Of a stretch of DNA of 64,000 bases, positions 10,582 to 18,434 are shown piece by piece. This stretch comes from Stentor roeselii. Its lineage: Eukaryota; Ciliophora; Heterotrichea; Heterotrichida; Stentoridae. The translations under genes were made by a program, and so were the position numbers. The stretch spans positions 124,001 to 188,000 of the forward strand of contig RSEH01000030.1 in NCBI GenBank assembly GCA_006503475.1, in the 5' to 3' direction. The notes under the pieces were generated by a model. It searched no databases. It had not been told where the DNA came from and worked only from the letters and a program-made list of their open reading frames with translations. Positions within the stretch are counted from its first letter, which is position 1, and every line of letters starts with the position of its first letter.

Positions 10582-12021
10582 ATGTTGCTTTTATTCTTCT
10601 CACTTCTCTCCCACTCAGCCGACTCATCAAAAAACTCAGGAATCCGTACATCAATGGACATATCAAGTATCAATCATCAAATGCACGAATTCCTTCCATC
10701 ACTTCTTCAAAACATTTCAATCCTTCCAATTCCCGATGAATCTTTCTGGGTTTCTCTATTCCTTATCCCAACCCGTTTACACCTAACAAGCCTGAAAACT
10801 GATCACCTGACCTTAATCCCATCAAGTAGTGATTTGACATCAAACCCTTCAAAAAGTGAAATTTCTCTTCTGTTGAAAGGTCTTGACATCGACATATCCG
10901 GTGACTACAAATTCAGCTTTCCATTCGCTTCAGAAGGTTTTTTCAACATGACAATATCAAACGCAACTCTAAAAATTCCCGTCATTTTCAGAGTTACAGA
11001 AGAACAGAAGTTCTCAGCAGAGGCTAAATCTTTTGAATTCAGTCATCAGTCACTTTTCATTGAAGCTACTGCTAATTCTGGGTCTTCAGTCTTGTCAAAC
11101 ATCGAGAAGTTTCTACCGAAGAACCAAATTAAAGACCATGTTGTCAGGTCTATCTTCAAGGCACTTCCAGGGCACTTGAACGAGCGCTTGTCGAATTATC
11201 TGAAAGTTTATAAATATTCTTATCAAATTGGACAACTTCCTGTATTTTCTAACTATCGGGTCCTTGGTTTGAATGTAGGGGAAAAAGATGTGCAGGCTGA
11301 GTTTAATGGAACGTTTTTCTTGGAAAAAGACCCAAAGGCTAAATCTCCTGAAGTTTCTAAGCGCGTACCTGATTTTGCCTCGAATTTACCTTTTAAGGCG
11401 CAGTTAAGTGAGTATTTGTTTAAAAGTTATGTTTGGGCTTTGTATACTTCAGGGTCGTTAAATGTTTATATCAATGGGGCTAGTGTTCCTGCTAACTTTC
11501 CTTATCCTTTTACTACTACTGGATTCTCTAAACTCGCCCCTGAGATTATTTCGGTATTTGGAAGAAATAAACAAATTGATATGGAATGCAAAATTTATGA
11601 CCTACCTGATATTAAAATGATCAAAAATTTCGATGTTGAAGCTGAAATCAATTGCAACTTTTTAGTGGTGCATAAGAAAGAAATTGTGAATGCTTTTACG
11701 ATTTTAATGAAATTTAAGACTATTGTTAATGCGTTTTTGGTTGACAGGGAAAGAGAAATTTTAATAGTTCCTGCACTAGATCGAAAAGCTGCAACATTCG
11801 AAGGTTTAAAAGTAATAAACAGTAAAGTAGGTCAAATAAACACTGAAAAAGTCTCTTCAGCCTTCAACTGGTACGGTTACTACCTAGTAAACGCCGCAAA
11901 CAGCAAGCTCCTAAACGACGGTATCCTTCTTCCATTCCCGCGAGGAATCTCCTACAAAAACGAGAAACTTTCAATAACCCCGGGAGTGGTCGAAGTGGGT
12001 TTCGAGCCAATCTTCCATTAG
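10582..12021 (+). CDS. BPI/LBP/CETP-family lipid-binding protein
   Basis: 479 residues with an N-terminal signal peptide (MLLLFFSLLSHSA). The body fits the two-barrel BPI/LBP/CETP fold: an amphipathic N-terminal barrel with GLDIDISGDYKF, and a C-terminal barrel ending NSKLLNDGILLPFPRG, the conserved end of the family. Family members bind lipopolysaccharide or neutral lipid in secreted or luminal compartments. In a bacterivorous ciliate a role in handling bacterial lipids in food vacuoles is plausible but inferred. Single exon, full length. Confidence 0.8.
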   Translation: MLLLFFSLLSHSADSSKNSGIRTSMDISSINHQMHEFLPSLLQNISILPIPDESFWVSLFLIPTRLHLTSLKTDHLTLIPSSSDLTSNPSKSEISLLLKGLDIDISGDYKFSFPFASEGFFNMTISNATLKIPVIFRVTEEQKFSAEAKSFEFSHQSLFIEATANSGSSVLSNIEKFLPKNQIKDHVVRSIFKALPGHLNERLSNYLKVYKYSYQIGQLPVFSNYRVLGLNVGEKDVQAEFNGTFFLEKDPKAKSPEVSKRVPDFASNLPFKAQLSEYLFKSYVWALYTSGSLNVYINGASVPANFPYPFTTTGFSKLAPEIISVFGRNKQIDMECKIYDLPDIKMIKNFDVEAEINCNFLVVHKKEIVNAFTILMKFKTIVNAFLVDREREILIVPALDRKAATFEGLKVINSKVGQINTEKVSSAFNWYGYYLVNAANSKLLNDGILLPFPRGISYKNEKLSITPGVVEVGFEPIFH

Positions 12022-12063
12022 TTAAACTTCTTCATCAACATTCCCAAAACCCTCTATTAATAA

Positions 12064-12603
12064 ATGTCAAATCCTTCAGAGAAAAAAACCAGTTCCATCC
12101 AAGACGCAATCAACAATTACTTAAAAATCATCTTCAAGCCTAACTTCAGCAGATCCCGTCTGATGGAACTTTCAATAAACTCTCCAATAAACTTAAAACC
12201 TTCAGAAAATTCAACTCGACCTCAAAGAAAATTTGAAGAATCTCTTAAATCCAAAGCATCTCAAAACATCCAAACAATGAAAATTCTTCGAAGATTCGAT
12301 ATCCGAGAGAACTACAACCTTAACAACGTGAAAATTTCAAGTCATCAAGCAGTCCTCAGCCCTAAACATTTAGAACCACAGCCGAGGTTAAGTTTAAAGT
12401 TCAGTCCATCGAACCTTGCTTCGAATTTCATGTTTTTAGGAGAAAAATCAGGACGTGTTTCTAAGATTTTAACAAAAAACCCGAAAAAATTAAGAATTTC
12501 TCATCTGCCGTTGATTAAATCACATAAAAGAAGGTCGAGTTCTGCTGATGTCAGCACGATGACGATAAAAGCTTGGGAAGTGACGACCCCGAAGAGATAC
12601 TGA
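12064..12603 (+). CDS. Small basic protein of unknown function
   Basis: 179 residues, rich in Ser, Lys and Arg, with no recognised domain and low complexity typical of a disordered protein. It starts 42 bp after the BPI-like gene and ends 27 bp before the hydrolase gene, so it must carry very short untranslated regions. TAATAA precedes the ATG. The stop is TGA. Confidence 0.6.
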   Translation: MSNPSEKKTSSIQDAINNYLKIIFKPNFSRSRLMELSINSPINLKPSENSTRPQRKFEESLKSKASQNIQTMKILRRFDIRENYNLNNVKISSHQAVLSPKHLEPQPRLSLKFSPSNLASNFMFLGEKSGRVSKILTKNPKKLRISHLPLIKSHKRRSSSADVSTMTIKAWEVTTPKRY

Positions 12604-12630
12604 GTTTGTATTAATAAAGAATTATATTTA

Positions 12631-13260
12631 ATGGCACTCGTCATTACAAGGCCTGTCGGCATGCTTGGATGTAATATGAGCATCATTGCTGATCAGAATA
12701 CGAAGGAAGCTGTTCTTGTTGACCCTGGCGGGGACCCGGAAGAGATTATTCAATTAATCACGTCGAATCAGGTTAAAGTTGTGAGAATCATCATCACTCA
12801 TGCACACTTTGATCATATTTTAGCTTGTAATGAAATTGAAGCACATACTAAGGCACCTATTTACTTTCATAATGGAGATAGGAAACTCTGGCTTACTCTT
12901 TCTTTGCAGTGCACTTTTATGGGAATTCCTAATGCGCCTTATATCAAACCGCCGAAAAATGTTTTTAATGATGGGGATTTGCTACCTGTTAGAGGTGGTA
13001 AAGTCCTCCACACCCCAGGCCACACCCAAGGCTCAGTATGTTTCTACTTCGAAGAAGACAAACTTCTAATATCAGGCGACACTCTGTTCGCAGGAGGAAT
13101 CGGCCGCACAGACCTTCCAGGAGGTAGTTACGAAGAAATCCAGAAAAGTTTAATGACAATAATAATGGTCCTACCCGACGACACTCGAGTGATTCCCGGT
13201 CACGGTGAAGAAACCACAATAGGAAGAGAAAGAACATCAAATCCCTTTATTGAAAGATAG
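12631..13260 (+). CDS. Metallo-beta-lactamase-fold hydrolase, glyoxalase II-like
   Basis: 209 residues. THAHFDH (residues 56-62) is the HxHxDH zinc signature; HTPGHTQGS, SGDTLF and IPGHGEETT supply the other zinc ligands. Size and motifs fit the short YcbL/GloB-like branch, which lacks the long C-terminal domain of classical glyoxalase II. Likely reaction: hydrolysis of thioesters such as S-lactoylglutathione. No targeting peptide is seen. Its stop is 32 bp from the stop of the convergent gene to the right. Confidence 0.9.
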   Translation: MALVITRPVGMLGCNMSIIADQNTKEAVLVDPGGDPEEIIQLITSNQVKVVRIIITHAHFDHILACNEIEAHTKAPIYFHNGDRKLWLTLSLQCTFMGIPNAPYIKPPKNVFNDGDLLPVRGGKVLHTPGHTQGSVCFYFEEDKLLISGDTLFAGGIGRTDLPGGSYEEIQKSLMTIIMVLPDDTRVIPGHGEETTIGRERTSNPFIER

Positions 13261-13292
13261 TTAGTAATTTAAGGGATAAACCAAAAAATCTC

Positions 13293-14177
13293 TTAAAACC
13301 CTTTAGTTGAACTAATCCATTTCACAGGGTTTTGAAGTTGTTTCATTATAAAATCATTCCATTTTTCAATACAAACATTTTTCGCTTTTGCTTCAATATA
13401 CAAATCAGATAATTGCACCAGTTGCGCTGGGTCTTTCGACGAAAACTTTAATTTCGCTGTAAGACATTTAGAGTAAAACACTTTCCGGTTTTGAGTCTCT
13501 GTAGTTTGAGAGTTTTTAGTTACTTCAAAATCGCTTAAACTGCTTAAACTTCCAATGCTTGAGTGTCTGCTGTGGAAAGATCTGCTTGTGCAACTTAAGT
13601 CAAGAGAACTGTTGATTACTGAAATTTTTTCCATGCTTTTTTCGAGCTCGTTTTTTAAATTCTTTTGGTCTTGAAGTTCTTTTTCTAGTTCTGATAAAGT
13701 TTTGTCGTTGTTTTCTAAAAGTTCTTTGATGTTTTGGGTGATTATACGTTTTTCTGAGGTTAATAAGGAATTCAGTAGTTTTATCTTGTCTTTCATGCAG
13801 TATTTCAACCTTTCAGAGTAAATCACGAGGAAGATAAAGGGACTATCGATAAAGGAGTAGTTTTTTAGGGTGTTAAGAAAACTTAGAGTTGTTGTTAGAG
13901 TGTTTTTTGAGATTTCTGCTTGATTTGATAGTTTCTGACTGGTTTCAATCAAAAATTTAATGGCTTCTTTTTCGTAAGATGAACTTAGTGATGATGTCAG
14001 CCTTTCAAGGCCTTTTGAAAGTCGCTTGAGCTTTAAGTTGATTAGATTGATTTCAGGGATTTTTGAAGAATTTTGGAAATGAGGCTTGGGCTGGAGACAA
14101 AATGATGAATGAGATGAGATGTCTTTTAATGGTATCAGGTGCTCACAGTTGATGCAGATCACATCTGGAACATCCAT
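13293..14177 (-). CDS. Zinc-finger and coiled-coil protein, unknown
   Basis: 294 residues. The first 30 residues contain CINCEHL...HSSFC, a C2HC-like zinc knuckle. Residues 45-200 are mostly helical with heptad character; residues 200-230 are Ser-rich and probably disordered. No family recognised. Convergent with the hydrolase gene. Confidence 0.65.
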   Translation of the reverse strand: MDVPDVICINCEHLIPLKDISSHSSFCLQPKPHFQNSSKIPEINLINLKLKRLSKGLERLTSSLSSSYEKEAIKFLIETSQKLSNQAEISKNTLTTTLSFLNTLKNYSFIDSPFIFLVIYSERLKYCMKDKIKLLNSLLTSEKRIITQNIKELLENNDKTLSELEKELQDQKNLKNELEKSMEKISVINSSLDLSCTSRSFHSRHSSIGSLSSLSDFEVTKNSQTTETQNRKVFYSKCLTAKLKFSSKDPAQLVQLSDLYIEAKAKNVCIEKWNDFIMKQLQNPVKWISSTKGF

Positions 14178-14655
14178 TTTGTTTATTAAGAACGTTAAGA
14201 GAGATAAGGAATGGATTTATTTAGAATGCAATTAGATAGAGGATTGTCGCTGGGAGTTTGAATGATTCATTTCTGAATAATATTTTTTTTGAGGAAAATT
14301 AGTAGTTTCAAAATAAAGAGATGTTAGTTGGAGAAGTACTTATTAACTTAATTACTCTTAAATTCTAATAGGAATTGGCATAATATTTATGTATAAAAAT
14401 CTTAACCTGAGACTTAAGCATAATTTATTCTTTTTTTCATATTGATTAATCATTATCTAATTTTATTTAAACAAAACTAAAAAAGCTCAAAATTTCTCTC
14501 TTTCGAATAATAACCTCAAATTGATTTAATCATCATCGAATTTTATTTATAAAAAACTAAAAAAATCAAAATTTGTCTCTTTTCGAATAATCACCTCATC
14601 TTTTCCCTAATCTTAAAGATCAACACTATTCACTAACCAATTCATCTAATTAATC
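14178..14655. other. Intergenic with a two-copy tandem repeat
   Basis: No gene seen. About 14442-14599 holds a 79-bp unit in two diverged copies (described separately). Confidence 0.65.
14442..14599. repeat. 79-bp tandem duplication, non-coding
   Basis: Copies begin at 14442 and 14521 with TTGATT(T)AATCAT and share TTTTATTTA, AAAACTAAAAAA and TTTCGAATAAT(A/C)ACCTCA. The repeat sits just 3' of the small minus-strand gene at 14656. Confidence 0.8.
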
Positions 14656-14865
14656 CTACTTCAAATGCCTTAAGTCAGCTTTAACAACATCTAAACTCTC
14701 ATTAAACTTTTTAGCCCTTGCAGCGATTTCTCTTTCAATCTTTTTGCCAATTTTCTTGGTCACTTCTCCATCAGCAGTGAGTTTTTTCTTCTGTTTACCT
14801 GGAGCAGCTTTTCTCTTTTGATGTTTGTTCTGAAACTTTGGCTTAGCTGTCAGATGTTTTTGCAT
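14656..14865 (-). CDS. Small Lys-rich protein, possibly UPF0390/DUF2462-like
   Basis: 69 residues, extremely basic. AKPKF, KKIGKKIEREIAARAKKF and the length resemble the small nuclear/nucleolar UPF0390 (LYDG10-like) family, but the match is by eye only. Its start codon is 8 bp from the divergent start at 14874. TATAA lies directly before the ATG. Confidence 0.55.
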   Translation of the reverse strand: MQKHLTAKPKFQNKHQKRKAAPGKQKKKLTADGEVTKKIGKKIEREIAARAKKFNESLDVVKADLRHLK

Positions 14866-14873
14866 TTATAACT
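14866..14873. promoter_or_regulatory. 8-bp divergent promoter gap
   Basis: TTATAACT is all that separates two divergent start codons (14865 minus, 14874 plus). Any core promoter must lie inside one or both coding regions, or be this TATAA core itself. Confidence 0.6.
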
Positions 14874-15701
14874 ATGAAAAAAGGAAAATATTTGAGGACT
14901 GTCAAGTGTCAGGGCGACTTCTGCAGAATTTTTGATGAAGAATCGATTTACAGTACTGAAGAGGACAGCGAAAGAATGGTGATTGTTAGATAGTTAGAAA
15001 GGATTCGTAAAATCTTCAATGCAAATGACCAAGAGATTCGGTTGATGAAACTTGACGATGAGGTCGAAAAGTTAAATAAAAAAAGGGAAAAAATTAAAGG
15101 AAACGAGGTCTTATACGTCGTTTCTGATCATTATATCCTCCTTGGCAAAAAAGTCATCAAAGAACTAGGAATCCAGAACTTTGCTAAAGGATTATGTTCA
15201 AGGCAAAATGTAAGTCCTCAAGCTCGCTGTGAAGTTCAATCCACTGTTAAACTATTCCCTGCTCGATATTATAGAAGCTATAAAGTCTGTCTAAATTGCT
15301 TCAAAGTCTACTCAATGCTCGTGAAGGAATATGGAAAATCCGATCAACAGAATAAAAAACAGAAAATTCCTGATAAAGATCCCTTCATCAACTATTACGA
15401 AAGCGAAATCGGAATCATTAACAAAGACAACCTCAACGACCTATTAGTCGACATCCGTTTCTACAAACGTCTTCGAAAAGGCCCCTGCAACGAGGACCTT
15501 CGCAGGCAATACGCAAGCATGACAGAATACAGCCTAAACAAATGCCTGGAAAAGCCAGGCACACGTTTTTCTTCAACAATTTCTTCAATTCCAAGCAATT
15601 CCAACTCTCAAATCACATCAAACTTTAAAATCCGAACAAAAAAGCGAGTTTTAAGCAAAGTGGCTCAGTTTTACATGGGAAAATCATTAAAATTACTGTA
15701 A
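14874..15701 (+). CDS. Conserved-looking Cys-containing protein, unknown
   Basis: Two exons (14874-14978, 14994-15701), 270 residues. A downstream ATG at 15042 is in frame, but the upstream part is coding-like and only a TAG at 14991 interrupts it, inside a 15-nt phase-0 intron. The protein has CQGDFC near the N-terminus, a charged helix and a RYYRSYKVCLNCFKVYS motif in the middle, then a basic Ser-rich tail. No family recognised. Its stop is only 6 bp from the next start. Confidence 0.75.
14979..14993 (+). other. 15-nt intron, phase 0
   Basis: GTGATTGTTAGATAG, with A at position 10. It removes an in-frame TAG. Confidence 0.85.
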
Positions 15702-15707
15702 TATTAA

Positions 15708-16568
15708 ATGGGAGCTGGGTGTTGTTCAAGTAAGTTCAAAGTGCAAGGGTTGAACAGTGACTTAGAATGGAAAGAAATGATGAAAAACTACAAAATTGAA
15801 AGTCTTGCAGAGGGTCACTCATTGAAATTAAAAGATTTAGCCTTTCGGGGCATTCCCAGTTATTTGCGATGGGAAGTCTGGGGAAAGTTGCTGAATTTTA
15901 CAGTGAATCGAGAAGAGTACCAAGAAATTATCAAAGAAATGACTGCGGATTCTCAGATTGATAAAGACATTCACAGGACTTTTCCTGGAGATCAGTTCAT
16001 TGCCTCTGAAGAAGGACAGAAAAGTTTAAAAAACCTTCTCAATGCCTTGGCTGGGAAACTATTGACTGGGTACTGGCAAGGAATGAATTATATCACGGCT
16101 GTCGCTTTGCTTCAGTCAAGTCGAAATGAAGAGGAATCTTTCGCTTTTCTTATAAGTTTTTTCAATACTTTTCAAGTAATTCGATTATTTGATGAACAGT
16201 TTAAAGTTGTTCGATATTTTTGTCAGAAATTTCATGAAGTGCTGGAAAAAGAAGATAAAAAATTGGAAAATCATTTGAAAAACATCGGACTTGATGACAG
16301 TTTGTGGATTTTTAAATGGTTTATCACTGTTTTTAGTTATTCTTTCAGTTATCGAGTTGTTTTAAGAGTGTGGGATGCATTGTTGGTTATGGATTTGAAG
16401 TACTTGGTTAATATCGCTGTTGGAGTTGCTTTGACAGTTGCTGATGAACTGATTTCGAAGAGTTTAGAAGAGATTTTGCCTTTTTTAGATAAATTGGAAC
16501 TAGATGTTGATAAGGCTTTGCAGAGGTCAAGACATTTGATGATACTTTGGGATGATTTTGTTTTATAG
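15708..16568 (+). CDS. TBC-domain Rab GTPase-activating protein
   Basis: 286 residues, almost entirely a TBC domain. RGIPSYLRWEVW opens it; IDKDIHRTFP supplies the arginine finger (Arg90) and YWQGMNYI the glutamine finger (Gln124), so it should be an active dual-finger GAP for a Rab. The N-terminus MGAGCC is suited to N-myristoylation plus palmitoylation, which would place it on membranes. It begins 6 bp after the previous stop. Confidence 0.9.
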   Translation: MGAGCCSSKFKVQGLNSDLEWKEMMKNYKIESLAEGHSLKLKDLAFRGIPSYLRWEVWGKLLNFTVNREEYQEIIKEMTADSQIDKDIHRTFPGDQFIASEEGQKSLKNLLNALAGKLLTGYWQGMNYITAVALLQSSRNEEESFAFLISFFNTFQVIRLFDEQFKVVRYFCQKFHEVLEKEDKKLENHLKNIGLDDSLWIFKWFITVFSYSFSYRVVLRVWDALLVMDLKYLVNIAVGVALTVADELISKSLEEILPFLDKLELDVDKALQRSRHLMILWDDFVL

Positions 16569-16592
16569 TGAAGTTAAATTATTTACTTTTAA

Positions 16593-17996
16593 CTAATTCC
16601 GCCAAATATTCAAGATTCTATCTCTGCCTCCTGAGGCCATCTTCAGACCATCTGGACTCCAGTCAATAGCAAAGACCTGATCAGCATGTCCAGGAAGATC
16701 AACCTGCATCTTCTTTTTCTTAACATTCCAAATCTTCACAGTGCTATCCTTCGAAGCACTAGCAATCATCCTGGAATCAGGTGCCCAAGAAATCTGATAA
16801 ACATTAGCAACATGTCCCCTAAAGCTCGTTAAATAAGCTCCAGTAAACCCTTCCCAGAGTTTAACTGACTTATCATTAGAAGCAGAAGCTAAAAAATGTC
16901 CATCAGGTGAAAACAAGACCTGAGTGATCAGTTGTTGATGACCAGTCATCCTCGCGACATGCTTTTCAGAACTGCCAGGACTCCAAAGAAACAATGTGAA
17001 ATCATCAGAGCAGGAAGCAAGTCTTTCTCCTTTTCCTAATATTTTCATGTAAATTTTTTCAGCTTTTGTTTTTCTTTCTTCACTTGAAAGTCCATTTAAA
17101 CTTTGAGGTTCTTTTGGGTCGAAGCAGCCTGTTCTTAATGCGAAGTCAGTGCTGCAGGTCAAATGATTCACCCAGTGACCGTGACCTTTCAACTCTCGGA
17201 CTACAGAGAAAGTTGAACTGGACCAAACTCGCACGGTGCGGTCTTGAGAGGCGGAGTAGAGATAACTACCCCAGATTACTTTAGTCACTGCTGCGTTGTG
17301 CCCTGAAAGAGAGGATATTAAAGATTTTGATGACTTTTCAAAGATCTTTATTGTGTGGTCTTTGCTGGATGATGCTAAACGATTTGAAGAACCTGAGTGG
17401 TGTAAAGGCTCCCATGAAAGAGATGTCACCCACTTACGGTGGGCTTGGATGGACTTTCCTTGCTGCTCTCCTGATTCTGGGTCCCATAAACGGATTGTAC
17501 CGTCAACTCCTGCACTTGCTAAGGATGACATGTCGGGTGACCAAGACAAGACTAACACCCAATTATTATGTCCTTTCAAAGTCTTATAAGGAGTTTCCGT
17601 CTGGACATCCCAGATCCTCACACAGGCATCTCCTCCTCCAGAAGCCAACGAAGATCCATCAGGACTATACTGAATACAAAGAATCGCTTCAGTGTGTCCT
17701 TCAAGACAACTCGTGGCTCTTGTCGCAGGCGCGACTGAAAATGGACTTTCCGGGTGAAAAGTAAGAGGCACTACGAGTTCAGATGAATGAGAAGCTTCTT
17801 GCACTGCTTTATCCAAAGTGTCTTTGACTTCGATGTTGTGCAGGTAAAACAAGAAGGAGTCTGAAGTCTCTTGAATCGAGTTGAGCAAGTCTTGAAGAAC
17901 TTCAGATGAAGCAGAGGATTGAATATCGAGCTGAGGACCGACAGGTTCACCTTCAGCTGTGTAGAACTGGATGATGAACCTTGTGTCAGTTTCCAT
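16593..17996 (-). CDS. NLE1: Notchless homolog (ribosome biogenesis WD40 protein)
   Basis: 467 residues. The first 80 residues form the NLE/ubiquitin-like domain that contacts the Rea1/Midasin AAA ATPase. Then come eight WD40 repeats (CLEGHTEAI, TLKGHNNWV, SIQAHRKWV, SLSGHNAAV, ELKGHGHWV, MTGHQQLI, SFRGHVANV, LPGHADQVF), each closing in a W-D-like strand. The insert between repeats five and six is typical of Notchless/Rsa4, which acts in release of assembly factors from pre-60S ribosomes. Full length. Stop codon 24 bp from the convergent TBC gene; start 6 bp downstream of the frataxin stop. Confidence 0.95.
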   Translation of the reverse strand: METDTRFIIQFYTAEGEPVGPQLDIQSSASSEVLQDLLNSIQETSDSFLFYLHNIEVKDTLDKAVQEASHSSELVVPLTFHPESPFSVAPATRATSCLEGHTEAILCIQYSPDGSSLASGGGDACVRIWDVQTETPYKTLKGHNNWVLVLSWSPDMSSLASAGVDGTIRLWDPESGEQQGKSIQAHRKWVTSLSWEPLHHSGSSNRLASSSKDHTIKIFEKSSKSLISSLSGHNAAVTKVIWGSYLYSASQDRTVRVWSSSTFSVVRELKGHGHWVNHLTCSTDFALRTGCFDPKEPQSLNGLSSEERKTKAEKIYMKILGKGERLASCSDDFTLFLWSPGSSEKHVARMTGHQQLITQVLFSPDGHFLASASNDKSVKLWEGFTGAYLTSFRGHVANVYQISWAPDSRMIASASKDSTVKIWNVKKKKMQVDLPGHADQVFAIDWSPDGLKMASGGRDRILNIWRN

Positions 17997-18002
17997 TTTA
18001 AG

Positions 18003-18428
18003 TTAAATCTTAAAGTATCCTAAACACTTTCGAGTGACTTCTCTGCAAAGTAACTCGTCCATTAAATGACCGTCAACACTAGATACCCATCTTTCATCGG
18101 ATTTATCGTAAAAGTAGTTGTGGCTAACTCCGTCACCTACCAAGACTTGAATAGTTTGGTCTTCAAGGTTTTTCTCAATGTTTAAAACGAAGTCATTAAC
18201 CTCAATCCTAAACTTCTCACTCGAAAAACTAAATTTTCCTTCCGGGTTATCATCTTTAACATCCTCTAAAGACTTCTGAAGTCTCGACCAATACTCATCT
18301 AAAACACTAGAAAACTCTTGAAAGTCCATCAGTTGTCTTTTAGGAAGAAAAACATTCAGTTTCGTTTTAAAGTTTCCAGTAGGTACCCGTACCTTAGTTG
18401 CCAGAAGTCTTCCCAGCACTTGAAACAT
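18003..18428 (-). CDS. FXN: Frataxin, mitochondrial
   Basis: 141 residues. The first about 33 residues are basic and hydroxylated without acids, as in a mitochondrial presequence. The rest follows the frataxin fold: helix FSSVLDEYWSRLQKSLEDV, strands FVLNIEKNLEDQTIQV, then FYDKSDERWVSSVDG and the final helix MDELLCREVTRKC. These match the conserved YDW..W....DG..L.ELL block of frataxins. It acts in iron-sulfur cluster assembly in the matrix. The classical NKQ..nKQIW strand is divergent. Its start codon is 6 bp from the divergent axonemal gene. Confidence 0.85.
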   Translation of the reverse strand: MFQVLGRLLATKVRVPTGNFKTKLNVFLPKRQLMDFQEFSSVLDEYWSRLQKSLEDVKDDNPEGKFSFSSEKFRIEVNDFVLNIEKNLEDQTIQVLVGDGVSHNYFYDKSDERWVSSVDGHLMDELLCREVTRKCLGYFKI

Positions 18429-18434
18429 TATAAA
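18429..18434. promoter_or_regulatory. 6-bp divergent promoter gap (TATAAA)
   Basis: The six bases between the start codons of frataxin (minus) and the axonemal protein (plus) read TATAAA. This is the shortest divergent gap in the window. Confidence 0.65.

Noticed and set aside
12022-12630. Bacterial-style operon for the BPI-like, basic and hydrolase genes
   Set aside because: The gaps are short, but the functions are unrelated and tight spacing is general here; the organism is a eukaryote with introns.
18318-18434. An earlier start for the axonemal gene 39 codons upstream
   Set aside because: That part overlaps the frataxin coding region antisense; the ATG at 18435 follows TATAAA directly and gives a clean N-terminus.
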